Positions 21,500 through 32,285 of a DNA stretch of 64,000 nt are shown in pieces. Position numbers and translations under genes: made by a program. Where the stretch lies: NCBI RefSeq assembly GCF_004798865.1, contig NW_025336481.1, forward strand, positions 36,535,124 to 36,599,123, given 5' to 3'. This DNA is from Varanus komodoensis. Its lineage: Eukaryota > Chordata > Lepidosauria > Squamata > Varanidae. The notes beneath the pieces are model-generated. The model was not told where the DNA came from, did not search any database, and worked only from the letters and a program-made list of their open reading frames with translations. The number at the start of each line of letters is the position of its first letter. Positions within the stretch are counted from its first letter, which is position 1.

Positions 21500-22640
21500 A
21501 GAGATCCAAGCAGATGAGAAAAGAGAATTATTTAAATGATCAGAAACAAGAAACCCTCGCTAGACCATTGGATGATAATGGAATTAAAGGAGTACTAAAG
21601 GAGGTTAAGGAGATTGCAGAGAAGCTGAATGCATCTTTTTCATCTGTTTTCACAGCAGAGGATACAGAACAGATACCTGTCTCTGAAAAGGTATTCAGGA
21701 AGGGAGCTGGAGGACTTATGGCAGAGAGTGGAGACAAAAGTCAAAATTCTCAACCTTATTGATAAACTCAAGATTAATAATCACTAGGCCCAGAGGGTAG
21801 CCATCCTAGAGTTCTTAAAGATCCCTAATATGAAATTGTTGACCTTCTTAAAAATATGTAAAATATGTCCCTGAGGTAAGCCTCTGTACCAAAGGACTGG
21901 AGAATGGCCAATTTAAGACCAATTTTTAAGAAGGGATCCAGGGGAGATCCAGGAAACTACACACCAGTTAGCTTAATGTCTGTTCTAGGTAAGTTGGTTG
22001 AAAATGTTATGAAAGATAAATTCGATAAGCATATAGAAGGTCCAGCTCCACTGAAAAAGAATCAACACAGCATCTACAAAACTAAGTCCTATTTCACAAA
22101 CTTTTTAGAGTTCTTTGAGAGTGTCCATAAATGCACAGCCAGGGGTGATCCAGTAGACATTGCTTACTTGGGCTCCCAAAAGTCTTTTGAAAAAGACTTC
22201 TGGGTAAAGGAGTCCTTAGCAAAGTCCTTAGCAAAGACTCCTGGGTAAACGTAGCAGTCATGGAAGAAGAGTGGGAGGTTCTCTTATGAATCAGTAACTG
22301 GTTAAAGAATAGTTAAGCAGAAAATGGAAATAAATGGTAATTCACTCAATGGAGGGCTGCAAACAGTGAAGTCTCACAGGGTTTTGTATTTTGACCAATG
22401 CTTTTCAATCTGTTAATACATGATCTGGAATTAAGAGTGAGTGGTGAAGTGGCCAAGAGTGCTGATGACACCTAATGATTTAAAACCAAAGGGATTGCAA
22501 GGAGCTCCAAGAGGTTCTCTTTAAACGGGGAAAATGTTCCTCAAAATGTGGTTCAGCGTCAGCAAGTGTGGAGTAATGCAAGTTGGGGCACAATCACTGG
22601 CTGTATCTCGTATTGGTTTCAGTTTTCACTTGACAGAGAT
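21500..22640 (+). mobile_element. CR1-clade LINE, internal part with RT N-terminus
   Basis: The plus strand encodes, with several frame breaks, the linker and first part of a CR1 reverse transcriptase. First comes a KEIAEKLNASFSSVFTAED segment. Then NLRPIFKKGSRGDPGNYTPV with SLMSVLGKLVENVM follows, and next a QHSIYKTKSYFTNFLEFFE segment and a DIAYLGSQKSFEK segment (usually DVVYLDFSKAFD). Near 22550 is a KWFSVSKCGVMQVGA-like segment after the RT active site. The 3' end is absent. Confidence 0.85.
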
Positions 22641-22733
22641 GATTGTATAAACATCCATTCATCTATCACTCCATTCACAGTCTATCTTCTTGTATCTATT
22701 TATTTGAAATTGGAGTCTGCCTCCGCTATGATT

Positions 22734-22750
22734 TCTCTCTCCCATCCCCC

Positions 22751-22785
<35 letters not shown>

Positions 22786-22790
22786 TCATA
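22734..22790. repeat. Compound (CT)n/(CA)n microsatellite
   Basis: A C-rich run, then CTCTCTCTCT and CACACACACA tracts. Confidence 0.95.
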
Positions 22791-23099
22791 TGCTTTATAT
22801 AATTCCTTGCTGCATCTTTAGTCATATTGAGCTGTGATTTTCACAAGTAGGATCATGTGATTCTTCTCCAAATTGGAGTCCTGAGAGACTAGGAGTAGAA
22901 TCCTGGCAGTCAATGAATGCTGAGTTCTTGTATAGGTGTAAGAAGTCTACATATTTTAGCACTGCTCCTGGTTAGCCCATTGGCTTATCCAGGCAATTCA
23001 TGATATAACAGTAGTGTCATACTTGTGACTGATTCACTGACTTTTTTGTTGTAGTGGAGGGTAAATTGCACTGGTAGCTGTGGTTGATTCCTCATGGTT
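22791..23099. other. Unassigned sequence
   Basis: Nothing recognised. Confidence 0.4.
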
Positions 23100-23326
23100 C
23101 TTTATTATTGCATTCATACCCCATCTATTTTTCTTTTTGCAAGAAACCAACGCAGCTTATGTGGTCCTCTTCCTCTCCAGTGAATCCTCACAATAATTCT
23201 TTAACGTAGGTTAGTTTGAGAGTCACCCAGAGGCACTGAGCGATTTTCCAGGTCCAGTGGGGACTAGAACCCATATCTCCTGAGTTCCAGACCTGCGTTC
23301 TTAACCACTACACTGTGCTGGCTCTC
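23100..23326 (-). mobile_element. MIR-like CORE-SINE
   Basis: On the minus strand the head AGCCAGCACAGTGTAGTGG and the B-box region GGGTTCTAGTCCCCACTGG are clear. The 3' half is diverged, with an AAGCTGCGTTGG end block. Confidence 0.8.
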
Positions 23327-23507
23327 TGATGATGAAGATGATGTTTGTGTGCTTATGGCAAGGATGATTTTAAATTCATTGTTATCACTGAACCACCTTC
23401 TCCTTGGTTATCCTAACATGTACACTTGCCTCTTTGTCCAAGACAACTCTATGCACTTGCCCCAGGTAAACCTTCCCTAACCATTACTTTTCCATAATGT
23501 TCAGCTA

Positions 23508-24000
23508 TTGTGAGTGGCTGTGTTCACACAACATGACTACCAACCCTGCATGGTTACCATGATTCACAATGTTTTTACCATGATCTACTTGACAGACAAT
23601 CACATCTGCATACTACTGTGGGTTCCATCCTCCCCACACAGTCCTCCTGCTATTGACATTTATCCCATCGGCTTCTGCACCTGAAGTGCAGTCCCAGGGT
23701 GCTGTCAACTACTTCTTCCTCATTGACCCACACTTACAAGTTGGACAGCTGGAGTGGCTTCTGCAGTTGGACCCTGTGGTACTGCTTTACCAGGATTGTG
23801 GAAACAATGATCCTGGGTTTGGGCTCCATGGCAAGCTAGGGTACTATGGAGAAACTGTAAGAAACAAATAATTGTTTCTTATAGTGGTTTCTAAAGACCT
23901 AACTTACCATAGTGAAATACCATGACTAGGTTCAGACAACATGACAGACCAACAATGGCAAAAACCACCATGGTTTGTCTGAACCCAGCCACTATAATGG
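23508..24000. mobile_element. Candidate MITE with GGCTGGGTTCA-type inverted ends
   Basis: The left end TGAGTGGCTGTGTTCACACA is close to the reverse complement of the right end TTTGTCTGAACCCAGCCACT. A smaller hairpin, GGTTCAGACAACATGACAGA against CCATGGTTTGTCTGAACCC, lies inside the last 70 bases. No transposase remnant is seen between the ends. Family unknown. Confidence 0.5.
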
Positions 24001-24324
24001 GAGGGAGAACCACAGAAGGTGGAGTTACTGGGACCCTCTTCCCCAGGCTCTCACTCTTGTACACTACTGATGTTGGGCCAATATTTCTCTAATAGATGAC
24101 TGTAGCGTATTTGCTGTCTAGCTTGTGATAAGCCCATGGTTCCATGTTTTATTGGTACAACACTGACAATTTTAAGGGTCTGAGGGCTCTGTTTCTGGAA
24201 ACTTGTCTGAGTGTATCGAGAGAGTCTTTTTGGATAGGAATGCCCACACTGTGCTGTCAGTATGTACTTTCTGTAGTGTATCAGCCTGTTGACAAAAACA
24301 CAAGATGGGATACGCTAGGGAAGG

Positions 24325-24463
24325 GTGGGGGGCATGGGTCAGTGGAAGGGTCCCTGCTCTGCATGCAGAAAGTCTCAGGATGAGTCTTTGGCACCTTCAA
24401 GTGGGGCCATAAAAATATCTTTCCCAGACTTTGAAGAAATGCCACCTATCAGCACTGGCCATA
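24325..24463 (+). mobile_element. tRNA-type SINE, left part (interrupted)
   Basis: GGGCATGGGTCAGTGGAAGG, then CTGCTCTGCATGCAGAAAGT, belongs to a widespread reptile SINE whose head is tRNA-like (GCTCAGTGGTAGAGC, then GCATGCAGAAGGTCCCAGG). The element resumes at 24721 after a CORE-SINE insertion. Confidence 0.75.
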
Positions 24464-24720
24464 CCAGATTATTAATTAATTAATTAATTAATTAATTAAT
24501 TAAATTAGATTCATATCCCATTTCCCCCTAATGTACTCAAAGTGGCTTACAATTCATTCTCCTCCTCCTGCTCTCAATTAATCCCCACCACAGCAACCCT
24601 GCAAGGTAGTTGGGCTGAGAGTCTGTGACTGGCTCCATGGCTGGGCAGGGACAAGAACCCAGATTTCCTGAGTCCCAGACTCACACTCTTAACCTCTCCA
24701 CCACCCTGGCTCTCCAGATT
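24464..24720 (-). mobile_element. MIR-like CORE-SINE with target-site duplication
   Basis: The minus strand carries the head AGCCAGGGTGGTGGAGAGG, the B-box region GGGTTCTTGTCCCTGCCC and the L2-like end AAGCCACTTTGAGTACATT, then a long ATTA tail (24471-24505). Direct repeats CCAGATT at 24464-24470 and 24714-24720 flank the element. This is a clean 7-base target duplication within the older SINE. Confidence 0.88.
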
Positions 24721-24775
24721 AGATTAGGCAGTCCAATGGTCTGACTCAGTAGACAACACTTCCTTGTGTTCCCCC
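24721..24775 (+). mobile_element. tRNA-type SINE, right part (resumed)
   Basis: AGTCCAATGGTCTGACTCAG and CTTCCTTGTGTTC match the 3' end of the same SINE family (usually GACCAATGGTCTGACTCAGT, then GCAGCTTCCTATGTTC). It completes the copy begun at 24325. Confidence 0.75.
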
Positions 24776-25584
24776 ATTCTGAGATCAGATGGCAGATCCA
24801 CCCAGTTCAGCAGCCTCTTTCTTTTCCGCAATTTCTTTCCACTTTCCCACCGTGGTTACTGGGAACCTCTGTGTGGCTCACATGTCAGACAAGAAAAGCC
24901 ACCTCCCCTCATTGCTCCCCCTGGACTGGTATTTCCTCTGATCTTGGAGACAACCTGCCCACTGGCCTTATCAATTTATGTCATTCCAGCTGATAGGAAC
25001 AAGTGACTTGACTATCACATTGTGGTTAATTGGTCAGGAATGCTGTTGTTGTTGCCATCACCACTGGAATCAGTGGCTACTGTTCTGCAAAAGTCCACTC
25101 CATTTGCAGTGTCGCTGTGCCATGATAAAAAAGGTGACCAAGGTGGGGGTGGGCAGAAAGTACATCTCTAGATGTTTTGGACTGCAACTCCCAGAATTCC
25201 TGGCTTACCTTCTGTCCACCCCTTTGCTAAGGCAAGGCACAGTTCTTTTAGCTTCTTTGAATATAATTTTGGATATCATATTATTTTCACCCTTCCTCAT
25301 GGTGGTATACGCATAGGGTTAACCCTTTTTATCTGCAGAACAAATGTGTGTTGTGAGGTACATTTTGATCATCTAACTTTTCATGGCATCCTGACCCCCT
25401 TACCTTTTAGGGCACTCCCTCTCAGCTACTGTTTTTAGAATGTAACAGGGACATGATTCCACAACAGTTGAAGATGGGTTTGTAAATGTCATCCCTCCTC
25501 CATTTTCCTCTCCATAATTCAAGCACTGTCCTGACATACAGTTTGAGAATGCAAGGTTTATTTCGAAGGTGCTGGGTACAACTC
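24776..25584. other. Unassigned sequence with half a family-1 MITE
   Basis: At 25160-25212 the block TCTAGATGTTTTGGACTGCA with ACTCCCAGAATTCCTGGC is one arm of a family-1 MITE. Otherwise nothing is recognised. Confidence 0.5.
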
Positions 25585-25800
25585 ATTTTATTTATTATGG
25601 TATTTATATTCCATCTTCCAAGGAAGGGAAAGAGAGCATACCTAATTCTCTTCTTCCTCTCCAGAATCCTGTGAGCTAAGATAAGCTGAGGGTCAGTGAC
25701 TCGCCAAAGTCCCTCAATTGGCTCCATGGCTGAGTGGGGACTAGAACCCAGGTCCCCTGAGCCTCAGTCCAGTGCTGTAACTACTGCACCACTGTGGCCT
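25585..25800 (-). mobile_element. MIR-like CORE-SINE
   Basis: On the minus strand: a GGCCACAGTGGTGCAGTAG head, a GGGTTCTAGTCCCCACTCAG B-box region, and a GGCGAGTCACTGACCCTCAG block (the CORE GGGCCAGTCAC position). It ends with ATAAATACCATAATAAATAA. Confidence 0.8.
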
Positions 25801-26307
25801 TCACAAAGACTCATCCTTACAGGAGGTTGCAATTTATTTATAGTAAACACAAACCAGTATTTGTGTTTCTGTGCATGTGAAAATTGTATCCATGAATCTT
25901 AAAGGGACAGAAACATCTGAAATAATGGTTCCTATGTACTTGATATAGCACCCATTTAATATAGCACCAATTTATTTAATATAGCGCCGCTGTATATCAT
26001 GATTTACAAAGTAATACAGGGAAGAGGAAGAGAAGGATAAAAGAAAGAAGGGAGGACAGAACAGCAAAGCAGGTCCCTGTTTCAACAAATGAAAGATTGG
26101 GTAGTAAAGAAACTGATGAGGGTAACAAAGGAGCCCTGAAAAATGATGTGAGTGTGCATTACTTATTTCTTTTCTTTTAATAATTTATGGTGTGTGTTTC
26201 TTTATCAAAATAAACCCAAAGTGCCAACAGCATAAAATCAATAGGACATCAAACACTCAATACCAAATGCACAATTAGAAAATCTACGGTCCAGTTCAGC
26301 TGTTGAC
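25801..26307. other. Unassigned sequence
   Basis: ATTTAATATAGCGCCGCTGT with ATTTACAAAGTAATACAG near 25970 resembles an interspersed repeat that I cannot name. No gene seen. Confidence 0.4.
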
Positions 26308-26685
26308 ATGAATCCGGTCCAGCCCTCTGAGCTTCTTGGATCAGAAATGTCTCTCGGAACCAGCTGGAAGCCACTCAGACATCCTCAGAGGGGAAGCAGG
26401 GCAGACGTGGTAATAACATTGGGAGAGAGGGGAGGAACAGCAGGGGGAAGGGGTAGCACGGGCCCATCAGTCAGCCGCTCATCTGTGGACAACCAAGGGT
26501 CAGCAGAAAGCCATGGGGACATCCCACAAGCAAGTAGAGAATATTGGCAAGTGGAATCAGGGAGCGATTGGGGGAGCAAAGGAAGGGTGGGGATGCCCTG
26601 GTCTTTCTATGATGTCATGGTGGAACCCCCTCCCACCAGCAAAAAGGAAGAAAAAGCCCTCCTGCATAACCAAAATGCCAGGTAG
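26308..26685 (+). other. Open frame of unknown nature, 125 codons
   Basis: An uninterrupted frame rich in Gly, Ser and Glu, with an acidic-tryptophan patch (VESGSDWGSKGRVGMPWSF) and a VEPPPTSKKEEK segment. I do not recognise a domain. There is no obvious promoter, and splice sites were not evident. It could be chance, an old retroelement piece or a host exon; I favour chance or repeat-derived. Confidence 0.2.
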
Positions 26686-26859
26686 TTTCCTGAGTGCTGC
26701 AAGAGTCTAAAATAAAATGCCAGCAAGAAGCACAAAGGATGGTGGAGCCATTCCTGCCTCTGTCCTCTCCTCTCCCCTCATCCCGGCCCCTGGCCCCGTT
26801 CCCTACTGCATCTCTGTAGGAACTGAATCTGTAAGCCCCGCAAACACTTTCAATCCTGC

Positions 26860-27600
26860 ACTTCCTAGGATGCATGTGCTATCAGGAAAGGAGGTGTTAA
26901 TTGCTGTACTAATTACAACATGATTGCTTTGCACTTGTTTTGCACTTGCAGGTGATTAAATTTTTAACGAAGCATATTACTTGGCACTGTTAGCACAGTT
27001 AACACATTTCTCTCCTCCCGCTTTCTCCCCCCACCCCCTTTTTTTTAATGCCTTGGGAAAAGTCCTGCACTGCAGACCCTTTGCTGGCTGCGATGGGCTG
27101 TTTTGTTTGGAGCTGAGTCTGTCAGTCGCGATGCTCCGGCCTTCCTGCTGGGGAAAGAGCAGCCGCTGATTAGAATCACACTCAGCAGGACGGCCCTGGC
27201 CAGATGCGAACACAGAACCCACGAAGGTATTAGCTGAAAATTAGGCAGGGCAGTTGGTGCCACTTGCCCAGAGTTTCATTCAAAACCATGCCAGCTCCAG
27301 CCAGTCAGGCAGCCGCCGTCTGAGGGGTTTTGCAGCAAGGTGGAGAAGTGACAGCAACTTGCATGTGATTTATTTCTGCCGCACAGCCTGTGGTCCCAGC
27401 AGAAGCGGAGCATGGGAAATGTGCATCTGTTCCGTCGGCGGAGTTGTGGAATCCTGATAAGTGGCGGCAGCACACGGGGAACACGAATGCGCTGCAGCCA
27501 AAAGCGCAGCTCAGGCGATGGGGGGATCCAGTACCGGGCAAGGTGTACCTAAAGCCCCATCCCAACTGCTGCTGCTGTTCTGTTTATCTGTTATGCAGCA
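26860..27600. promoter_or_regulatory. Candidate conserved non-coding block, CpG-containing
   Basis: No repeats are visible. The left part has homeodomain-like sites (GGTGTTAATTGCTG, ACTAATTAC, GTGATTAAATTTTTAA). The right part from about 27100 has more CpG than the flanks (GTCGCGATGCTCCGGCC, CCGTCGGCGGAG, GTGGCGGCAGCACACGGGG). Short overlapping open frames on both strands show no domain. A developmental enhancer or an unmethylated regulatory region is plausible; an exon is not excluded. Confidence 0.4.
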
Positions 27601-27935
27601 CTTTTGGCCACGTGGTTGCTGCGTCGCTATTATTTCCGTATTATAACCTGACAAATGCAAACTGAGACAGAGAGGATTGATCAAGGCTACATGATGAGTA
27701 TGTGGCAAAAGCAGGATGTGAATCCAAGCCTCCGGCATCTGCCGCTCTGCAAACTGGACATTCAGTTTAGTGACACTTGGGGTGCTTATCAGCAGATGTC
27801 CATGCACAGGGTTAGCGTGCAATATTTTCACACTTGATGATGCATTATTTCCTCCTTTCCCTACCTACACTCATGTAGGAAAATTGTCACATAGATAGCA
27901 TCCCCCCTGTAGAAGCAGGCAGGGGTAATCAGAAG
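27601..27935. other. Unassigned sequence
   Basis: Nothing recognised. Confidence 0.4.
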
Positions 27936-28005
27936 ACAGTAAAGTTGGAGGGTCTGATAAGGTCATCAGGTCCATCACCCTGCTCAAAGTGGGACTCTTT
28001 GCCCT
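27936..28005 (-). mobile_element. CR1 LINE 3'-end fragment
   Basis: GTAAAGTTGGAGGGTCTGAT, AGGTCATCAGGTCCATCACC and CTGCTCAAAG mirror the CR1 3' terminal region on the minus strand. It is very short and old. Confidence 0.55.
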
Positions 28006-28654
28006 TTGTGTAGACATTTGTGTTTGCATTGTCCTCACTTGCAATCGTTGTTCCATCAGGGACAGAGAGGTTGGACTACAGGGAGAGGAAAGACTATGTG
28101 GAGCATGCCTGGCACCATTTAAACACACTACCGATGTTTGATTTAGATGTCCCATAGACCTCTACTTTACTATGCTAGTGGGGATTTGAATGGGTCATGT
28201 ATCCTGGTGCAGGTGCTTGGCACCTGTTTTGGGCTTGCAGGTCTTTGCAGGGACATCCTAGGGTACCATACCAAGTAGCTTTGCACCAGCTCAAGGTGTT
28301 TTGGGCCTGATCTGGAACAGCCCTTCACTCTGGTGAAGTGCAAGGATGTTAGTTTTTGCTTTTGCTGCTGCTAGTGGTGCAGTTTATCTGGGCACCAAGG
28401 TCCTTCAACAGGTTCTTGTCAAGAAGACAATAAGATCATTCAATCCAGAATCTAAAATCACCTAATTATACTATTTTGGGACCATTATTGTGGGTTATTT
28501 ACTGAGCTACCTGCTCATCAGTTGAAGCAAACAAAAGAACCAGCATTCTTCACTTGCAAAGTTGGTGAAACTAATCTGAATGATAAGATTTGTGCTAATC
28601 TGTGCATATATTTATTAAATACTAGTATGTTTTGCAGGTAAATAAATATAAAGC
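28006..28654. other. Unassigned sequence
   Basis: Nothing recognised. Confidence 0.4.
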
Positions 28655-28795
28655 AGCATTCCTGAGCCTGGTGGCCTCCAGATATTGGGAAGTTCAACTC
28701 TCAGCAACTTCAGCCAGCATAGCCAGGAGTCAGGAATGCTGGAGTTATACTCCAGAGCCTTCAGAGACCCTAGGCTGGGGAAGGCTGATACAGAA
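28655..28795. mobile_element. Palindromic MITE, family 1 (hAT-like)
   Basis: The left arm (GAGCCTGGTGGCCTCCAGAT, GGGAAGTTCAACTC) is followed by the centre CAGCCAGCATAGCCAGGAGT and the right arm (GGAATGCTGGAGTTATACTCC, GGCTGGGGAAGGCTGATA). The end GGGGAAGGCTG is typical of the family. Confidence 0.7.
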
Positions 28796-30799
28796 CATGT
28801 ATTTCCATTTTGAAGTGATTGTGTCTTAGTTCCCTTTGCAGAAAGGGATTTTCTCCAAATTTTCTCCAAAGGGCCAGTCTGGGCGCAATGTGGCAGAATC
28901 ATGGATCAGATCTCCTTAGCTTTTCTTAAGATGCTGACAACAACCATGGAGAGTTGCAGGAGAGAATTTTGGTTTCGACAGCAATCAAGGGGAAGTGTTG
29001 CTCATTTTCTTTGCTTCCCAGTGCAATTCTCTTAACTAGTATCCCTGCCACCCACCCATGCAAAAATCTTGCTCTTGTTCGCAAAGGGGAAAACACGACA
29101 AGGGTGCCCGTCACTCCATTCTTGCAGTATTTGGATGCCCCCTTCTCCTAGCAATGCTCTCCCAGTGTCTTCAGTGCTTCCACTGAGAATTGGACTCTCT
29201 TCTCCTATCTTGTATTACATGTATGTGTGCAACGGAGTGGAGAAGGCCATGCAAATGTTGCCTTGAGTACTGGTGCCCTGCCTGGTTGTTGCTCTTCATG
29301 TTTTGACTTCTCTTTTGTGAAACCATGGATTTTGTTATGGCTCTGCATTGTTGCATAATGGCTTGGGATATGTACCCATCTCTTCTGGAATAAACTAGAT
29401 TGATAAAGATGGATTGTAAAGACAGATTTTAATCCCTGCTACTATCACACCATGTTCCGTTTCTTCATACGCCCAGTTCCTGTGCTTTCCCTTGTTTAGA
29501 CTCAGCCCAGTTACACCAGCACAGCATAGGCTGGCACAAATGGTGATGACTGTGTTGCATATGATTGGCTGACTGTTTGGTGTTGCACAGGGTCACCTGC
29601 ACACAATTCTGTCCAGCTCAAGCTGTCCTTGGAAGAGACAGGATGAAGCAGTTAATTCTGTTTGCTTTAAGACAAGTGCTGTGAGCAAGGCAGCCAGTAC
29701 TTTCCTTTTATGAAGGAGGAACTGTGGCTGAAGTGGTTGCCCACTTGCTTAAGGCCAACCAGCAAGGGTGTGTTTGAGCGAAGGTTTAAAGCAGGCTGGA
29801 GCTCAACACACAAACACCTTCTCCTCTGCACTAGCTTTGCAGTATTGGACTGAAGGATTGGCAGACATCTGTGTGTCATGATTTCTCCCCAGAGTTAAAA
29901 CATTCAGCTGCAATATATGTTTTGCACATTGCTTTGCAGTAGTTGCATTGCCATCCTCTTGTCTTGCAGTTTCCATCTCTAAATGCCCACAAACACTGGC
30001 CCTTCAATGTTGAACAGAATAAGGTTGCAAATGAATTTTCCCATTGGCGACTGCAGAGTTCCTTATCTTTCCTACTGGCCAGCAAAGTTGCACTTCCTTG
30101 GTGTTGCCTAGTAATTGCTCACATATAGCTGTTAACACGATCAGAAGGTGAGCAGGCCTGTGTGTGATAAAAATGACAAGAGGAGTATGCTTTGTGCAAA
30201 GCAGAAGTTTCTTATTCACTGTTCAGATTACTGGCAGGATTATAACTTTGGCCAGTTTTCTGAAAACTCCACCCTCTAAAGTCCAGCAAGCAGAAGGAAG
30301 TCAGAGGGTTGTTATCCGAAGGCCAAGAGAATTCAGGAAAGAGTCAAGACAGAGTCTACCTATTGATTTTATTTTTCTCCCCCTAAGAAAGGAAATATAA
30401 TCATTACAATTCACAGATAACGCAAGAACCAACATTTGAGTCTACCAAGTGCAGGGTCATTTCCTGTCATAAATGAGTCATATAGGAACCTGGGCTGTCC
30501 TACCCTTGTCTTACACAGAAGCCCACCCTTGTCTGTAAATGATTGTTTCTAGACCAGACCACGTGTCCGTGGATTCTGTGGGACAGCAGTTGCAGTAGCA
30601 GGTAGGTTGAATAACTCTGTGAAGCAGAAGCAAAGGCCAGAGGGAAGAACTACCAGGAAGAGATTCAGCACAAGTATGCTGAGACAGAGAATGAGGGTCA
30701 CAGAAAATGTGGGATCAGCAAATGTGATTATCTAACTCCTGCCTGATTCGTAAGTGGTAGTTAATGTCTCCTGAAGCACATGGGAAAGGTCTTTCTGCT
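28796..30799. other. Unassigned sequence
   Basis: About 2 kb with only short open frames lacking recognisable domains. No repeat that I can name. Confidence 0.5.
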
Positions 30800-31040
30800 G
30801 TGTTGTGATAATTGTGGAATGCACTCTCTCCAGAATTTCAATTAGTTTCCACTCTCTTGGCTTTCAGAAAAGGCATGAAGGCATATCTCTTTAATCTATC
30901 ACTTGAAATTATTTCCCATATGCTATTGTTTTATGGCTTTAATGTGTTCATGAATATTTCCGATTTTATGGTTTTATTATCTTGGGTTTGTTGTGCACTG
31001 CCTTGGTGATTTGGGTAGCAAGCAACCCAAACTTATAAGC
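30800..31040 (+). mobile_element. L2-clade LINE 3' end, old
   Basis: The frame from 30812 reads MWNALSPEFQLVSTLLAFRK and then GMKAYLFNL. This aligns to the L2 C-terminus (LWNALPREVRLAPSLYVFR, then VKTFLFHQ) seen at 52.6 kb. An AT-rich 3' untranslated part and a GCACTGCCTTGGTGATTTGG end follow. Confidence 0.75.
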
Positions 31041-31369
31041 CATTGCATGATTTCCTCACACTAGTTCATCCGTATGTGCAGTTTTATAAGTTTTAAAAAT
31101 CCTGGTGCTATTGTGATATAACTGAGTATGTTCCAGAGGGAGTGAGAAACACCTTTGCCTTCTTGTCACCTTTGCACCAGAACTGGAATGGGGCCTTCAA
31201 GATTTAGGCTTGTGGTGATCCTAGTTGCTTTTTGTCATTCTACCTTGACTGGAATTTTCATATCTCTGTGTGTGCCCAAGTGCCTACATATCTGAATATA
31301 CTTTAAATACGATCTGACTCCCTTCCCAGTTGACCTTGGGTTACAGTATGTTGAAGCACTCTTTGAAGT
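31041..31369. other. Unassigned sequence
   Basis: Nothing recognised. Confidence 0.4.
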
Positions 31370-31391
31370 GTTGTTGTTGTTGTTGTTGTTA
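31370..31391. repeat. (TTG)n microsatellite
   Basis: Seven TTG units. Confidence 0.9.
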
Positions 31392-31839
31392 TTGAATTGC
31401 CTTAGGCGAGCTTTTGCATTGACACAATTTTCTTACCTGCAGCAGGGATGGCTCTAGACATTGCAAACTAGATTCAAAGGAGTTTTGGGGGCTTTTTCTT
31501 GCATTCTTTTTTGGAGGCTTATGCGGTGCCATACCCCCTGTGGGTGGGGTCTCAGAGAGTTTCTCAACCGGCCAATGCACCCATGGCTCAAAAGAGGTTG
31601 CTTGCCTTAGGCACTTTCTCTGCTTATTGCTAAACCCACCCATGGTCACCCGTAGCAAAGCAAACTGCTACAAACTTGTTTAATGTCCTGATCTAGATTT
31701 GGGCTTGTTTGAGAGAGGAAAAGGTACACTGCTCTCCGTTTCTTTACATGAGATGAATACTGGATTTGATCGGCAGGTTTCATTATCTCTAATTTCATCA
31801 AGAGCATTTTCTGCTTAAGGGGCTGCTGATTGCCTGCAC

Positions 31840-31874
<35 letters not shown>

Positions 31875-31885
31875 CCACCATCATC
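31840..31885. repeat. (ATC)n microsatellite
   Basis: About 14 ATC units with a few ACC interruptions. On the minus strand it gives a spurious poly-aspartate frame. Confidence 0.95.
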
Positions 31886-31894
31886 TAATGGGTT

Positions 31895-32285
31895 CAATTA
31901 TTCCTGCTACAAAAAGGCATGGCATCTTCCCGATGAAAACGTCATGCATGTTCCAGGCCATTAGTTACTGCTGGGCCTTGGCTCCCTTTGTGCTTTTCAC
32001 TGCAGATGTCATAACAGTGTGGAGATGAACCAACGGCTCTCATGCTTCCCAATAAATTAATGTGCAGCATTGTAATCCATATCCCTAGTGATAAAGTTAA
32101 CCACAGTTTGTAAGCCTGTCACATAAGCTAAACAATTCAGATGAATATTCTGTCCCTGGCAACCTCCTATTGTGTGGGAGGGTGAAAGCTCTTTCTAGGC
32201 TGAACAGTTATTAATGTATTTTAAAGATACAGCAAAATGTCACAGGGAAGGTGCAATTAATTCATTGTCTCCTTTCAATTCAGTG
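31895..32285. promoter_or_regulatory. Candidate conserved non-coding element
   Basis: A repeat-free block rich in homeodomain- and GATA/HNF-like words: CCCAATAAATTAATGTGCAG, CCTAGTGATAAAGTTAACC, CAGTTATTAATGTATTTTAA and GCAATTAATTCATTG. It lies immediately beside the ATC microsatellite. The texture differs from the neighbouring sequence. This is an inference only. Confidence 0.35.

Noticed and set aside
27045-27831. Several overlapping frames on both strands
   Set aside because: Overlap in opposite phases reflects GC content; none shows domain content. The region is better described as non-coding.
31646-31897. Poly-aspartate protein
   Set aside because: Translation of the ATC microsatellite.
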